From: Lingula anatina
Lineage: Eukaryota; Brachiopoda; Lingulata; Lingulida; Lingulidae
Length of the DNA: 64,000 nucleotides
Assembly (NCBI RefSeq): GCF_001039355.2
Contig: NW_019775747.1
Coordinates: 696,752 to 760,751, forward strand
Direction: 5' to 3'
Both the position numbers and the translations under genes were made by a program. The notes beneath the pieces were generated by a model that saw only the letters and a program-made list of their open reading frames with translations, searched no databases and had not been told where the DNA came from. The first letter of the stretch is position 1. Each line of letters begins with the position of its first letter. Positions 11,682 to 25,545 of the stretch are shown in pieces.

Positions 11682-14226
11682 GTTGTCAATTGTAACTGAA
11701 TGTCAAATCCTCTTCCTACAGTTTAAAATATCTCAGAGCACCTCACAATGCCAGAATTCCCAAATGAGTTTTGTATGTCAAAAGACTCCTGTGGTACATA
11801 TATACTTGGTACATACCTACTAGTACATGTGCAGGTAGGATAAATGCTCATTTGCACACAAGCAATTGTAAATTAAGTGTTTTCTTATATCCAACAAGGA
11901 GGCAAATTTTGTTATTCCCCTCGAAATGTTCTGTTGGTAAACTCTTATTGTCTTTCAGACATTTTGTGAGTAAATTATGTCAGTTCTTCTCTCCTGGCTT
12001 ACTATGGGTTACAACAGTCAAATTTGTATCCTAGCATCTTTCACTTTTCAACAATTAACTGTATCATCTTTCTACCTGACTGTATCAATGAACAGAAGTA
12101 GAGGTACACCCAGAGCTTAATAGTACTAAACTGTCTCCTTTTTCTTCACAGCTTCTTCTAAATTGTCTTAATTAATTGGCTTCGTCATCAAGAGGCCATT
12201 AAACAGTGACCAGCAGATGGCCCATGGAGAAGATGTCCATATGGGAGCAAGGTCCCAGGTGAATGAGTTCCAATTAAACAAGACAGGATATCAGTGAAGT
12301 AATTAATGGCAGCTTGAATCAGAGACAAACTTCTTCAGGCACAGTGACTTCTACAATGTCACTCCAAATGAACATTTTCTCCCACTATTCCTAGACTTCT
12401 ATCATTTCTATGTGGAGGAAATTTTATCACAGCAGAGTTCCATATAGTATATGGTATGTCATACACGTTAGTTTTTCTCCAAGAATGAAAATCCTACACA
12501 TTCCTCCATTATCTGCTGTTGCACCCACCATGTATATCTTGAGGAATTCTGTTTTCTGGCAATTTCTACAAAATTTATAGTCCTTGGTATTTTCTACATC
12601 TGTTGCTGAAATAACCTGCAACCTTCCTCTTCTGGGATATTAATGTTTGCTACACCATTACTCGTCACTGAGGCATACGTTCTCAATAAAATACAAAACA
12701 GTTTTCCTTACTCAAATCCTGCCTCTCCCTGGAAAAAATAGGCATGGTATTCCTTGCATCTATTTTTTACCTGTATTACGTCAGCAGCTCAGGTAAGTAA
12801 GATGTAATCGTAATGAAAACAGTGATTTTCTACAGGAAACAAAAAACTTTTTGTCCCATTTTCCTTCGACGGAATATCTTTCCTTATCTTTAACAACCCA
12901 GCTCACTTTCTCATGACATTAATATCTATGTCTTTCGCTGTATATTCCTGATAATGTCTCTCAACAGCTTGTTACTGTAACACTCCCTTCTTCTGCTGTT
13001 ATTATCATCCATGTCCAACAGCATAATGTGCACAGCTTGTTTCTAGGTGTCACATATGATTCTGCACTATTGAAATAATTTCATTTATGCCAATGCTGCA
13101 TCATTTGGCTACATGTACGTGTATATATAAAGATAAATACCCAGATGTACAGATGGTCCGATACATGTGACATGCTCTCAGGCCTAACTATCAAGACAAT
13201 CTACAGTACTATTTATAAACATAACTCTGATAGAAACTACCACCTACAGCAGCAAATACTCTTCGCTCTATAGGTCAGACCAAGCTGCACCTGTCTGCTG
13301 ATGTTATTTACCCAAATATTCCGTTGCCAAAGTTTCTCGACAAACAATCTAGAGATAGAATTTCCAGTTGGTATTTCATGGCAATTTACTGCTTTGGTTG
13401 AGGTTGAATTTCATTCCACAGAAATGTCAGCCAATTTCACTCTGAGCTTACAGTGCCTTACCTTTACTCTTAAAATGCACCCTCTATACTCAGTATTCCT
13501 GTCAGCTACTGGAAATACTACAGGTGAGCTGATACATTGTTTTCCAAAAGAGTTTCCAGTGGTCTGTGGCACTCAGGGTGGATTAATTTGGCTGTAAATA
13601 CAGTACGGCTTTACAAAAAAGAAAAAAAAGCTTCCCACCATGTACATGGAATGGTACAAGTATGGAAATAGAATGGTTTGATAACTAATTGATTTATATA
13701 TGCAACTGATAGATAAAATCTCATCCTATTCAGATAGTTTTGACCATTTTTTTCTTTTTGCCTCTGTATACAATTACAAAGACAGTGAAGTCATTAGTTT
13801 CTCAGTTGAACAAAAACTTTGGTTTATCATGCTGTTTCATACTTTAATTAGAAAATTGCATTTTATTTGTTATTAATTCTTATATTTTTATTACAAGTTT
13901 GACAAACGGTTGAAAAAGTGGGAAAAAAAGGAGAAATTGATAAGATATGACAAAAATAAGCAAAGCTGCTATCAAAATATTATCCTACATGTACAAAGAA
14001 TAGAAACAGACATAAGTGGTGTGACATTTATCAGATACTACTTGGAAAAAATTGTCTTTACCTGTCTAAGTCTATACAGTGCTGAAAGGCAAAGGAAAAG
14101 CATAGATCTTAATAACAACTGTAAGGTCTGGCCTTGTAATCAACCGATGTCTATCTCTCTCATCACCAACTACCAATCTGCAAAACAAACAATGACTATT
14201 GTGTCATTTTTATCACTGTATCTCAA
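11682..14226. other. Non-coding stretch upstream of the acidic-protein gene
   Basis: No exon with good splice signals or a recognisable peptide was found. The first few hundred bases probably hold the 5' leader and promoter of the minus-strand gene at 9057-11681; no clear TATA box was identified. Confidence 0.4.
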
Positions 14227-15780
14227 AATAATTATATCAAACAAAATATTTATCTAAAATAAATAAACAAGTTTGATAAAATTGTAAACTTTCAATTTTT
14301 ATTCTAACTACATGTTCATTGAAAAAATCCATATAATAATACAGAATATATATGTTTACTTGTGTTTAATAGTGCACATTATCCCATTTAATTTCCCTTC
14401 ATTTCTGTAACAGTTACTCTTCAAGCTTAAAAAAGAAAACAGGCAATTTCATTACCATCTTGGGAAAAGTCTGTGACTGGTAAGAATTCAGACCTTAATA
14501 AAAGAAAATATGCTAAAGAGTGCTGCTTGTCTAAACTAATTCACAACATCTCTGACTACATTTAATTATAACACAATTATACTCACCTTTATTAATTTTA
14601 AATAAATTAAAATGACATTTTACGCTGAATCGCCGGAAAACCCTTTTCTAAAACAAATCAATCAATATGTACATGATGTTTGAGGCCACGCCTATGCAAA
14701 GGGGAAAAACATCAGTAATCAACTGAGTATTCATTTTTCACTACTGACAAAGTTTTGTAAATTTCATTTTTGAAGCGGCAAGTGTACAAAATGTAGAATG
14801 AAAGTTAGGTTAGTGTTTCAACTTCACTTTATTGACAACCATATACTGACCCAGGATTAAAGGAAATAAAAATCGTCAACAGCACATTGTCGTTTAGTTC
14901 TTCTAATGTCATTTTCAGAGAGGTTTTTCTCCTGTTGCCTTTTTCAACTCGACTGCATCACGTGCTTAGGCTTCGTTCACATGCAATGTCTATTTTCTAT
15001 TTTCGGTATGTCTTATGATCACGGTCTGTGCACTGAATANAATAATTATATCAAACAAAATGTTTTTCTAAAATAAATAAACAAGTTTGATAAAATTGTA
15101 AACTTTCAATTTTTATTCTCACTACATGTTCATTGAAAAAATCCATATAATAATACAGAATATATATGTTTACTTGGATTTAATAGTGCACATTATCCCA
15201 TTTAATTTCCCTTCATTTCTGTAACAGTTACTCTTCAAGCTTAAAAAAGAAAACAGGCAATTTCATTACCATCTTGGTAAAAGTCTGTGACTGATAAGAA
15301 TTCAGACCTTAATAAAAGAAAATATGCTAAAGAGTGCTGCTTGTCTAAACTAATTCACAACATCTCTGACTACATTTAATTATAACACAATTATACTCAC
15401 CTTTATTAATTTCAAATATATTAAAATGACATTTTACGCCGAATTGTCGGAAAACCCTTTTCTAAAATAAATCAGTATGTACGTTATGTTTGAGGCCACG
15501 CCTATGCAAAGGGGAAAAACATCAGTAATCAACTGAGTATTCACTTTTCACTACTGACAAAGTTTTGTAAATTTCATTTTTGAAGCGGAAAGTGTACAAA
15601 ATGTAGAATGAAAGTTATGTTAATGTTTCAAATTCACTTTATTGAAAACCATATACTGACCCAGGATTAAAGGAAATAAAAATCGTCAACAGCACATTGT
15701 CGTTTAGTTCTTCTAATGTCATTTTCAGAGAGGTGTTTCTCCTGTTGCCTTTTTCCAACTCAACTGCATCACGTGCTTGG
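14227..15780. repeat. 0.74 kb block present twice, joined at a single N
   Basis: Positions 14227-14970 and 15041-15780 are near-identical in the same orientation, differing by scattered substitutions and small indels. The second copy begins immediately after an N at 15040. Between them lie 69 unique bases (14971-15039). This is what two alleles placed side by side by an assembler would look like, although a true tandem duplication cannot be excluded. Confidence 0.8.
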
Positions 15781-16457
15781 ACTGGGAGCCGCTGCAATTC
15801 AATGCGCTTTTGTCTCATCTACTACAATGGGCAACGATAATCACAACCGGGAGCAATATGGAAAGATTAACATGGGGCTGATGTCTTTGTTATTGGTGAT
15901 ATTTTCCCCAAAAAATTTACATTTTTTCTGTCCAGGTTTATAGTATAAACAGGGGGTATTTGTGGTGGCTAATGGTATCCTCCGAAGTCTGATTTTTTTT
16001 CACAAGTGCATTGTTTTTCTCAAATAATCCACCAGAATTTTATTTTCTACTTTTAAATCAACGTTTATGAGCTTATGAATGACTGGGGTTCTACTTGACA
16101 GTTATTTGGCAGGCTAAGGCTGGGGTACTTTCATTTTACATAGTTTGAAGGGAAACCGAAGACAACAGAGGTGTGGGAGGAGATTTTAACGAGGAAGCTA
16201 AGGGGGGAGGGGCAGAGAGAGGGGACCACCCCCTTCCGTACACTACATTTTGGTGCTCCGTTCAATATAAGCGGGTAGATGGAATTAACCCTGATTTTTA
16301 TGGGCCACGGGATATACTTGAAGCGACAGAGACATGTTAACAACAGAGACGAGAGTCCAATAACAGCTGAAACACAGGGTGATGGAATCAGTTGTATGGA
16401 AAATAAAACACGGGAGGGGGCTAGGATATTAATATACGTGCCTGCCGCCTGAAATAA

Positions 16458-16648
16458 CAGGCCCGTAGCCAGCAATTTCAAAGGGGGGGGGGCTCTTTTT
16501 CTGTAAGAGTGGACCTTTTACCATATAATCCCAATATACCTAGGTCAAATTTTACCCAGAGTGGACCTTTTTTTCAGCAAAAAGGGGGGGGGGGTTCATT
16601 CGAACCCTCCCCCCCCCCAAACCACCCCCCCCCCTGGCTACGGGCCTG
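16458..16648. mobile_element. 191 bp MITE with G/C-run arms
   Basis: Terminal inverted repeats CAGGCCCGTAGCCAG (left) and its complement (right), followed inward by G runs on one side and C runs on the other. Both flanks carry AATAA (16453-16457 and 16649-16653), a 5 bp putative target duplication. There is no coding capacity. The superfamily is not assigned. Confidence 0.7.
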
Positions 16649-17128
16649 AATAAGATCTAACACCACGTTTATTAAAACTAGTAAGAACAGCACAGCCTGC
16701 TCAAGTTATGAAAATACATCATGTATTATACACATGATCAAGAGGATGTGTCTTATCTAATGAGTTGTCCTCCTGACATGATAAGAGTCAACTAGTACTT
16801 AGACATCACAGTGTTTAGATAAGACACAGAAAGCGCACCGATGCTTGGAGGGAAAACTTCCACGAGACTGGCCACGTTAATGAATTGTTTGGACCTGTCG
16901 AGGAAAAGAAATTAGTGAGTGATTTTTATTTATTTATTTATTAATTTTTAAAAATCATTTTATGTAAATTTGTTACCGTTGTGTATGCTGTTTTGCGAAA
17001 TCTTTCTATGAAGGAACAAATAAAACATCCATATAAAGAATATACAGAACATTTTAGAGATTATACATAGACTAAAACCTGGTGCGATAAAGATAAATGC
17101 AAAACTTTTAATTTTTCTCAAAATTCAG

Positions 17129-17321
17129 GAATAAATTGCATTTGATAGCGAGTGGCACATGTCAAGAGCGCACTTAATGCCAGTCCAAGTGTGCCCACGC
17201 TCCCGTTACCACTGTCTTCGCCTAGGTTATCTACATCTATGAGCTCAGACGTAACGGGTCACTTAGAACGGCATTGTGGGCGAAGACTGAACTGTGGACA
17301 TTGCCCAGCACTAAACTTAGA
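17129..17321 (+). other. Weak exon-like segment
   Basis: A pyrimidine-containing acceptor (TTTTTCTCAAAATTCAG) and a donor (TTAGAG|GTAGGT) bound about 193 nt that is richer in G+C than its surroundings. The open frame inside (residues like HCGRRLNCGHC) has no recognisable family and no good ATG. It might be a 5' non-coding exon of the gene at 23036, or chance. Confidence 0.15.
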
Positions 17322-18418
17322 GGTAGGTAAAAGTTAAAGTCAAGTCTAGAGAGTTGACGTCTCAAACGTGCTTTTGCCTATTAAGGCCCATTTAGTCTGC
17401 TAAATTGCTACACGAAAAAGTCTTCAGTGAAAGAAAAAGAACGTGCGCTTGGCCTAAAGATCGGTTTGTTGAAAAAGCGACACACTTTGCAAATCATTAT
17501 ATAGCATAACGTTAATGGCGGCCAGACGAGAACGTATTCTGTTGTCTTTGGGCTTAATTAATGGATTTTCATCTTAAGTACTTTGAGTCATTCATTGTGA
17601 AATGCACTCGGATCATTTCTAGAGGAAGACAAATTCACGACTAAAATTCGTGACCAGATAACTCTTCATAGATAATCACTTAAAAATTGACATGTCTACA
17701 GGGCAGTAGTGTCTCTTTATCTTCCTGTCGTTTTCACAGAGAGAACCGCCTTCGACTCGGGTTGCAAAGTTTTTGGTCTTATATTATCCGACTTGGACAG
17801 TTGGTGAAGGGTTTTGACTGTGAATCTGTCGAGATACATGTATAACCTTAAAACTCACATGAACCCAGCAATTTTGAATATCATAGTGAAGAGGAGTAGC
17901 TGTTGGGATGTACGTTGTTATAATAAATAAATCATTAAAAAATATAGCCCTGGTGACTGTTGTTAGTTTTAAAATTTACGTAACATCAAGACGTAATTAA
18001 GTTATACCAAAATTAAACCACAAATGGACTTGTTTTCAAAACATCCCAACGCCGTGACGTTCCTAATCTTATCTAAAGCATGGGATTTTGGCCGCAAAAC
18101 CGCACAATCAGCTACGTTATACAAGGTATAAAATTGGATCATTAACTTGAGGTTCTGCAGTATAGATTTGGATGGTTTGTTGCAGTGTGATATTGTTCGG
18201 AGACGTCGACGGATATATATTTCACCTGTGGCGCAGCTTTTTCTTCCGACTTTTTGCCAACGAGCAATTCGCACTGGAGGTTCTTATAGGTCCAGACTTT
18301 ATGCTTGATGAATTTGAGATTCTATCGTGATTAATTTTCGTTACATTGCCATGGTTTTGAAGATCTCTGTTAATTATTATGGTCAATTCAAAAGTATTTA
18401 ACTCTAGAAACGACATAA

Positions 18419-18436
18419 GTCTCTCTCTCTTTCTCT

Positions 18437-18487
<51 letters not shown>

Positions 18488-18488
18488 T
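18419..18488. repeat. (CT)n(CA)n compound microsatellite
   Basis: About 50 bp of CT repeats with two interruptions run directly into about 20 bp of CA repeats. The open frame here encodes only Ser-Leu and Thr-His runs and is not a gene. Confidence 0.9.
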
Positions 18489-19746
18489 CAGTCACTGGAC
18501 ACACGGAAACGATATGCGCACTCTAACTACATGCATATGCCCTTGTAGGTCGATGGCACTGAGTACATAGTCAACAACTGTATATAACAGCATTAACATA
18601 CGTACGTACATGGCCGTGTGCCCTTCTAATATGGTAGAATGCAGATCATTTCACAGAGTACATCTGATCGATTCGGTTCTCCTGGGAGCCAAGCACGGGG
18701 CTAAACACGTGCCAAGGCACTGATTTGTTGGGAGAGGAAAGTTCCTTCATAGGGATATGTAAAGATAATTGCCATTTTGTGTGCAAAAAAATGAAAGAAA
18801 TCAGCATCGTAAGAGTGAAAATAACCGTGTATACCATTTAAGCTCGATTGTGCACGAGAAACGTTTCTCCTAACTCAGTGTGTAAATTCAGTTTGAATGT
18901 ATACTGTGAATGAAATCAGTTTTAAAAAATGAATGTAATCAGTTTTAAAAAAGGATAGTTTGTGGTCTGTGGAAGTTTGGGGGAGGGTAAAAAATTATTC
19001 ACAAATGCACACAAAACTGAGGGGAAAAAAACGCATAGATATTCTTGCTCTGAAGTGACTGAAGTCTCAAATCACTTTATAATAAGTAAAAGCAGCATAC
19101 TTTTGATGGTAATTTTGTAATCAGTTACACCATCGATCCCATTGTTATTAGACAACAGAACATAGATACAACCTGCCTATAAAGGAAATAATTATTGACT
19201 AGTCTCTGCTTATTGAATTTTCCTAGAGATTACAGGAAATGGCAGTCATTGGGGTGTTGAGCAAGTAATATTGAATAATATTTTACCACTTATAGGTGCT
19301 ATGGTGCGGAGGGAAAAATCGATGGGGACATAAAGCGTATGTCAGATACATACCAGCAAAGACATTCGCGTTAGTTTATGTTTTTGGAAGGGAAGCAACA
19401 TTTCGCATTGAGTTTCAAATCAATAAGAAAAAGACGTCAAGTTCTTTCAGCTTGTCACTGAGATTCTTTGGACATCGCTCAGCACTATAAGGCACATTAA
19501 GTTCTGAATGGCCATTTTACTGTTTTCCGTTTCGGAATCCTTGGTTCAAATGAACAATTTCCTTCCAATAAGGACGGTCAGTTTGGCACTTAATCGTGCA
19601 AAAAGGTGCGAATGGTGTAAAATAGCATTGATCATATAATATATCTACATGTAGATATATGTGGTTCGCATGCAGTATGACGCCTATATAACGTCTTATG
19701 ATAAACCTTCGACAGTTATCGAAAAAGTGGCAAGACGGAGCATTCT

Positions 19747-19792
19747 TTTTTTTTTTTTTTTTTTTTTNTTTTTTTTTTTTTTTTTTTTTTTT
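19747..19792. repeat. Poly-T tract with an assembly N
   Basis: An uninterrupted T run of over 40 bases contains a single N at 19768, so its true length is unknown. Confidence 0.9.
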
Positions 19793-21022
19793 GAGAATAG
19801 GGGAAACGTACTCCTGGTTATGTCTGTCGGTTAAACAATGATTTATAAACAACCAATTGCTGGAAGCATGCACTGCACTTAATCTATTAGTTGAGCATTG
19901 ATAATCACACAGGGACTATTCTTTGAGGTACATGGTTGCATTATATACTGGATAACCCAATTTGCAAAATATGCTTTAGAAACGATTATGGATCTATTTT
20001 CCTGTGCCAAAAATTGTAATTGCTCAATATACATGTGCACTATATATGCCCTGTAGTTGCTGTAAGTCTTGAAGGGGATTGATTTTTATTTCATCTGTTA
20101 TTATATTAGATGGTTTGTCGGCTTAACTCTTTTTTTAAATATGTTACTATAGTGAATAACACAGTCAATAATGTACCTTTACTGGTACACATGCAGATAC
20201 ATGCCATTTACCCCAAGAGTAAAAAAGAGAAGTATGCCACATTCGAACTCTCTTGCCATTTAAGATATCAGTTATGTTAATTCACAGTCATGGAAAACTG
20301 AATTTAAAAAGTACATAATAGATCAACATTAAAAACAAGTAACGTGTACCATTTTGGTTTTGCACCATTAAAACAAAATTTTAAAATGTATATACCTAAT
20401 GTTAACCACAGTAGAGCAAAAACTGAACCTTCCCCTGTTTAAAAAGTACGTCGAATTGACCTACTTAAGCCACATATTTTTTTTCACTTTTATATTCAAA
20501 GTTTCTCCTGCTTATTCTGTGCACATTTCTGTACATCTGTCCAGCTAGAAATGTAGACAAAAGTCTCCCAGTTGCATAGTAAAGTTGACCTGGATTCCTC
20601 CTCGGCCATCGCCCCCTTTCCATCGCCAAGATTCCCCTCGGAGTTTAAGCCGACACTAATATAAATCAGAAGAGATCATGGTATCTCCAAGGACTATTGA
20701 AATATTATCCGGATCTTTTTCGCTGCCTAGATTCAATCAAACACCGCTAAAACCGAAGATATTTGATTATATTAACAGTGACTGCCCAGTATAAGTTGTA
20801 ATTATAAAAAAAATCTATTTTTCAGTGAAAGCTTAATCACGTGAGATTTAAATAGGCCTACAGTGCTTCGGTGTATTTTGAGATTCCATCAATTACAAGC
20901 TTCGATTGAAGCAATACTAATGGTCACAAGGTTGGTGTTCGTTTTCCACAGAAACGCTGTTTTAATCAGTTATTCCAATACATTAAAAGAGTTCGCCTAT
21001 ACGCAAAAAACACTGGGCTTAG

Positions 21023-21138
21023 AAAATACACGCCAGTCCATATTGCTTAGGATTCAAGTGCAGACACTGCCTGTTTTACTAAAATACACGCCAGTCCAAG
21101 TCGCGAAAGATTCCAGTGCGGATATTGCCTGTTTTACT
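21023..21138. repeat. 58 bp tandem direct repeat, two units
   Basis: Units 21023-21080 and 21081-21138 share AAAATACACGCCAGTCCA at the start and TGCCTGTTTTACT at the end. They differ mainly in the middle. Both units are open in one frame, but no gene is evident. Confidence 0.75.
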
Positions 21139-22927
21139 AAAATGAGGAATTAGTTCACAAGTAAAGTGCGCACTGGAGGATGCACGACTGTGCAGTACGT
21201 AGATAAGGGTAATTTCTCTATTACATCTACGACACAGGGATGAAAAAGCGAACCTGGTTTTGTCTAGTTCCATTAGTTACACTAGTTTTTGGATAAAAAA
21301 GGAATGGAGGGGTACGGGCCCGCTATGCCCCCCTCTGGATCTGTCATTGCTGAGGTAAGATGTGAAATATAACAAAAAAATGGATGCGTTTTATAGTGCA
21401 AATTGTGCAATTGCATATGAGGAGAATTTTTCCATAACATTTTTAAACTGTTTTTCAGAAAATGACCAGGACAAACTTTACATGGTCGGTCTATAAACGG
21501 TGACGACAAAGCATAGTCAGAAGAGGCTTGGGGAATACTAGGAGATAGAAAATGTCAGCCCCCGTAGTTGCTGCTACCACTAATCTTGAACTATTGACAG
21601 TTCTCTTGTGACACTGCAAAATCCCTGTTCGTTGTAGCTGTGTTGTATTTGATTCTGCACGACAGAAGGCCACGTGAAAACACGATATGGATAAGGTTGC
21701 GCTTTGCCATTTTGTTGTTGATTCCCTGTACACGTAGATCATTTCCAGCAACAACCATTGCGCTGAAGGAACGTTCAGAAGAAGGATTCGTGATTATTTA
21801 ATGAGCGTTGTGCATGACACAGTTAACTTCTTGGAAAACAACAGTAAACAGAGGGAAACAGAGGACATCAGTAGGTAAGGGACTCACATAAAAATTGTTT
21901 ATCAGAGCACAATACAGATCTTTATCTTAATTTTCAAGACCAATATGTGCGTTTTTATGTTGTCGACGAAGATGGATCAAAACTTGTCTCATAATGGCCA
22001 AGCCGAGAGATATTTTACGTTGCATGTGGCGGAGAAACAAGGGTACAAATTGGTGGGTAGAATATAAAATGTATTTAATTTGAATGTTAAATTTCAAAAA
22101 TGCGACAAAAATCAATTTACAGTGCAGCAGATGCGTGGTGATCGAGACACTAACGAACATGTTGTCACTAATTAAGATGTAATTGAGAGATTGCGATACT
22201 GTCACTAATTAAGATATGCGCTTACTTGTCAATCTTTTTCATTTGAATTAAAAATAGAACACCCCGTCAATATCAATAACACATATGTAATTCACCCGCA
22301 CTCTGTATGCACACTGTGCGGTGACTGTTCCTTTATAAAGTGTTGTATAAGACAGTCATCTTATCTAAAATACGTGCAGTACATGATGATATATTGATTT
22401 TGGTTTTCAAAGAAAAGGATATGACTTGCCTTTTTTTTATATTGCATAGATTTGTAGTTTATAATGTTGCTCTTCGGATTCTTAGTGCAGAAGGAAAGTT
22501 AAAATGTGAAACTTTCTTAGAAAAGAGTCAATTGTCTATACTTTCAAACTTGTACTTGGAAATTATTTCTCTGAAAAGGCCACGATATTTGTTGAAAGAT
22601 GTTCAGGTTAAATGTCTAATTTAGTTTACATCTATTCCAGGACACCTCACCAAACATAGACACTAGAAATACGGATGTTCACGGACTACTTGCCAACGCC
22701 CATGACAACCCGTTTTCTTAAGATAAAAAAATTCAATACACGTTTATTTCAAACTTGCGCTTAACATAATCTCAGTATTGCTGATACTAATTAGCCTGCA
22801 TTTTTACCTTGGAAAGCAGGTCAGCCATATTCATCAACACCGTAATCGGATAAACTGTATTGTGTCAACGTGTGTGTCCTTGTGGCTATGGAGACAGTCA
22901 CACTCGCATACTCGGCGTTTCATAGAG

Positions 22928-22938
22928 CCAATGCAAAT
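22928..22938 (+). promoter_or_regulatory. Overlapping CCAAT and octamer motifs upstream of the start codon
   Basis: CCAAT (22928-22932) overlaps a perfect POU-type octamer ATGCAAAT (22931-22938), about 100 bp before the ATG at 23036. No TATA box is seen close by. Whether this is promoter or 5' leader is unknown, as the transcription start was not identified. Confidence 0.25.
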
Positions 22939-23035
22939 CAAGTAAAATTACCAGGAGTCGTGTTTATTCTAGACGATCAGCGGAGTCGTAATTGAATCGA
23001 TAACGTCTAAGCTTGCACAGCATACAGATACAGCA

Positions 23036-24179
23036 ATGGCGGGCCTCTCCGATGGACTGTTCGAACGGTTTCTTTCTGCGGCCATAGCGACGGTTATAAC
23101 GTTTGTTCTGTCATGGCGATTTATTCTCGAGTACAAAGGAGGACGCGTGCTCAGAAGGTCTGTCAAGGACGTAGACGAGGAGGAAAACGTCGACGACGGC
23201 CTCGGTGACTATGCGACTCGCTCTGATAACAACAATGGTAGTCCTACTTCGGCATACTCCTTGGAGTCCGACATGATGGCTCAGCCGGATGAGATTAGAT
23301 TCAGTGCAACAGCGGAGGGGGTGCGACAGACGTATGTAAGCCCTAAATATGTCGTTTCTCCAACTCAACCTAGTCAGTGTTCTGAAAACACCGGTAAGAG
23401 ACGTGCAACCAACATGTCATCGCTTTGTCGCAGTAACATAAATATTTCACGGGAATGCAAGGGGCGTTCATGTGACAACAATTTGCACACAGCCGACCAA
23501 CCAGTCGTATTAGAATTAGGTCTAAACCAGGATTTGAAGCAAAATAGAAAGTGCGTTAAACCGTGGGACTCGACCAAAGAGGTCCCTGAGAACGACGTTG
23601 AGACTGGTTGCTTCAGCGAAATCTTCGTTCGATCAGCCTCAAATAATACCGATAAGCGCATATTGCAGAATGGTTCCTCCTGTTCAATAAGGGATGTCCC
23701 GAAGGATACTCTGGCTAATTACCCATATACTCCCCAAACAGAAGAGTACAATCTAGAGGACGAACTCCAGTCGGTTACTATAGTTACCAAAGACTCTACA
23801 GTGAATATCGAATACAGGCAAATATTAGAAGAAGAGGACTACCAATCCCTTCTTGACCTCTCCCCAGAGAGCAGCGTAAAGAAACGACGGGCAGGACAAG
23901 CGTCGAGTGAGGACGCCGTGGACAGCGACGACGCCATAACTATGTCCAGCAATACCTATTCTCGCAAAGAGAGCATTTGGGGTTACCAACCCGGGTTACA
24001 AACGATCACAGAGCTTCCCTGGGAGGATATGAACGTTGACTGGGATAGCGATGTCTCTGACGTAGATATTGACGTGGACAGCGTTACGGGGAGCGTACGT
24101 CTCGTGCCAAAGGGCTCGGATTCTGAAGACGATTCAGAGGGGGAATACGACTGTTGTGATACGAATATTCAGGGGACAG
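23036..24179 (+). CDS. Exon 1 of the AJM1-like gene
   Basis: Encodes residues 1-381 plus one base. The ATG (AGCAATGG) is the first after an in-frame TAG at 22970-22972. The N-terminus FLSAAIATVITFVLSW is hydrophobic and could anchor or insert in a membrane, followed by basic residues. The rest is polar and acidic (DSEDDSEGEYD near the end). Open reading continues past the donor to 24313, but that tail is AT-rich intron. Confidence 0.85.
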
Positions 24180-25077
24180 GTAGGTCTCCAATTAATTGTA
24201 CATTTTGGATTAAAATTATTAGTTTTGAAAATTGTATTTGTATTTATTCTAATATTCGTGATTGTAATTCTTTAACATGCTGTCATGAAATATATAATAT
24301 GGGTGAATTATGACACACATCCAAATTCAATAGATATAAAAAGGATATTTCGTTGGGAAAGGGATATTGCGCATTTAGTTTTCATGAAGTCAAAACCCAC
24401 ATTGAAATCTATAGGGCAGACTATAAACAGTTACTACTGCGTGAATACCATAATGGATTTGAGAATAGAATAAGAGAGTCCATTAACTATTAAAATGTAG
24501 CTAAATTAGCTTTTATATCAGAATATAGGCGTTCTGCTGCTATATACTTTAATGCTTTCCCACCCAGCCATACCCTATCCCAAATAAAACATACCCACAT
24601 TGCCATGATATTTTAAAAGCAGAATACAGTGCTTAGGGGCTTGCTGTCATTACTCAGGCTTAAGTGCCATTACATGTTTGCACAGCAAATTCATGTTATT
24701 TTTCAGCAAAGAGATTTGATGTATCGATTCTTCTTCAGGTGCAAAATGTGACACCTAAAAAGGTTTCTCATTGTTTCTTAAAATGTTAATGCACATTGCT
24801 AAGGTCAAGTCCTAGCGCTGCTGCTGTTGTTCAGTGACAAATCATGTCATTGGCATGATTTATTTATTATGTTATTGACATAAACTCTGCGATGAGAAAA
24901 CCCATATCACTTTTACAGATATAAGAGCGCACTTTTGCAGAGGACGTTGTTGATGTATCTATCCATCTATCTGTCTATAATTCTGTCTGTCTCTCTCTTT
25001 GTTTTAAGTAGTATGTTTATCCGGATTTGCTTTGCTTTTCTCTTTTTGTGTGTGTCACAATGTGTGTGTTTGTCAAA

Positions 25078-25141
<64 letters not shown>

Positions 25142-25489
25142 AAAGGAGAGAGAGACTGTTTCTCGGGTTCTAACCACGATACAGCAGACGATAATATTCC
25201 AGTATATACAGCACATACATCTGCTGTAACTGTATGTCATTTCGTGATCGAATATGGGAAACAAGACCAAAACATGCGGGCAAGCTTAGTCATTTTGATT
25301 AAATGTTATTCAGTTCATGGTACAGCAGAATTAATATGCTTGCTACCGTGTACGTTGGTTTATCATGAACATGTATAATACTATTCTTGTGTAGCTGGCA
25401 CGTAGAACGGAGACCTTATAGCTTCTGTTTCTTGGAGATATACATGTACTTGAAGATGGGCTATGACCAGAAACACAGAGTGGTACTTA

Positions 25490-25545
<56 letters not shown>

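Larger units (their letters stand above)
15781..23035. other. Non-coding stretch upstream of the junction-protein gene
   Basis: No confident exon. It contains a MITE (16458-16648), a (CT)n(CA)n microsatellite (18419-18488), a poly-T tract holding an N (19747-19792), a 58 bp direct repeat (21023-21138) and the probable 5' leader of the plus-strand gene starting at 23036. One weak exon-like segment is at 17129-17321. Confidence 0.4.

Noticed and set aside
19517-19873. 118-codon minus-strand frame with a lysine run
   Set aside because: The lysine run is the poly-T tract, which contains an N; there is no other coding sign.
24180-24313. C-terminal tail of the 425-codon frame at 23036
   Set aside because: Follows a donor (GGGACAG|GTAGGT) and turns abruptly AT-rich with hydrophobic low-complexity residues; it is intron read-through.
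24935-25378. Open frames over the (TG)n(AG)n tract
   Set aside because: Open only because dinucleotide repeats lack stops in several frames on both strands.
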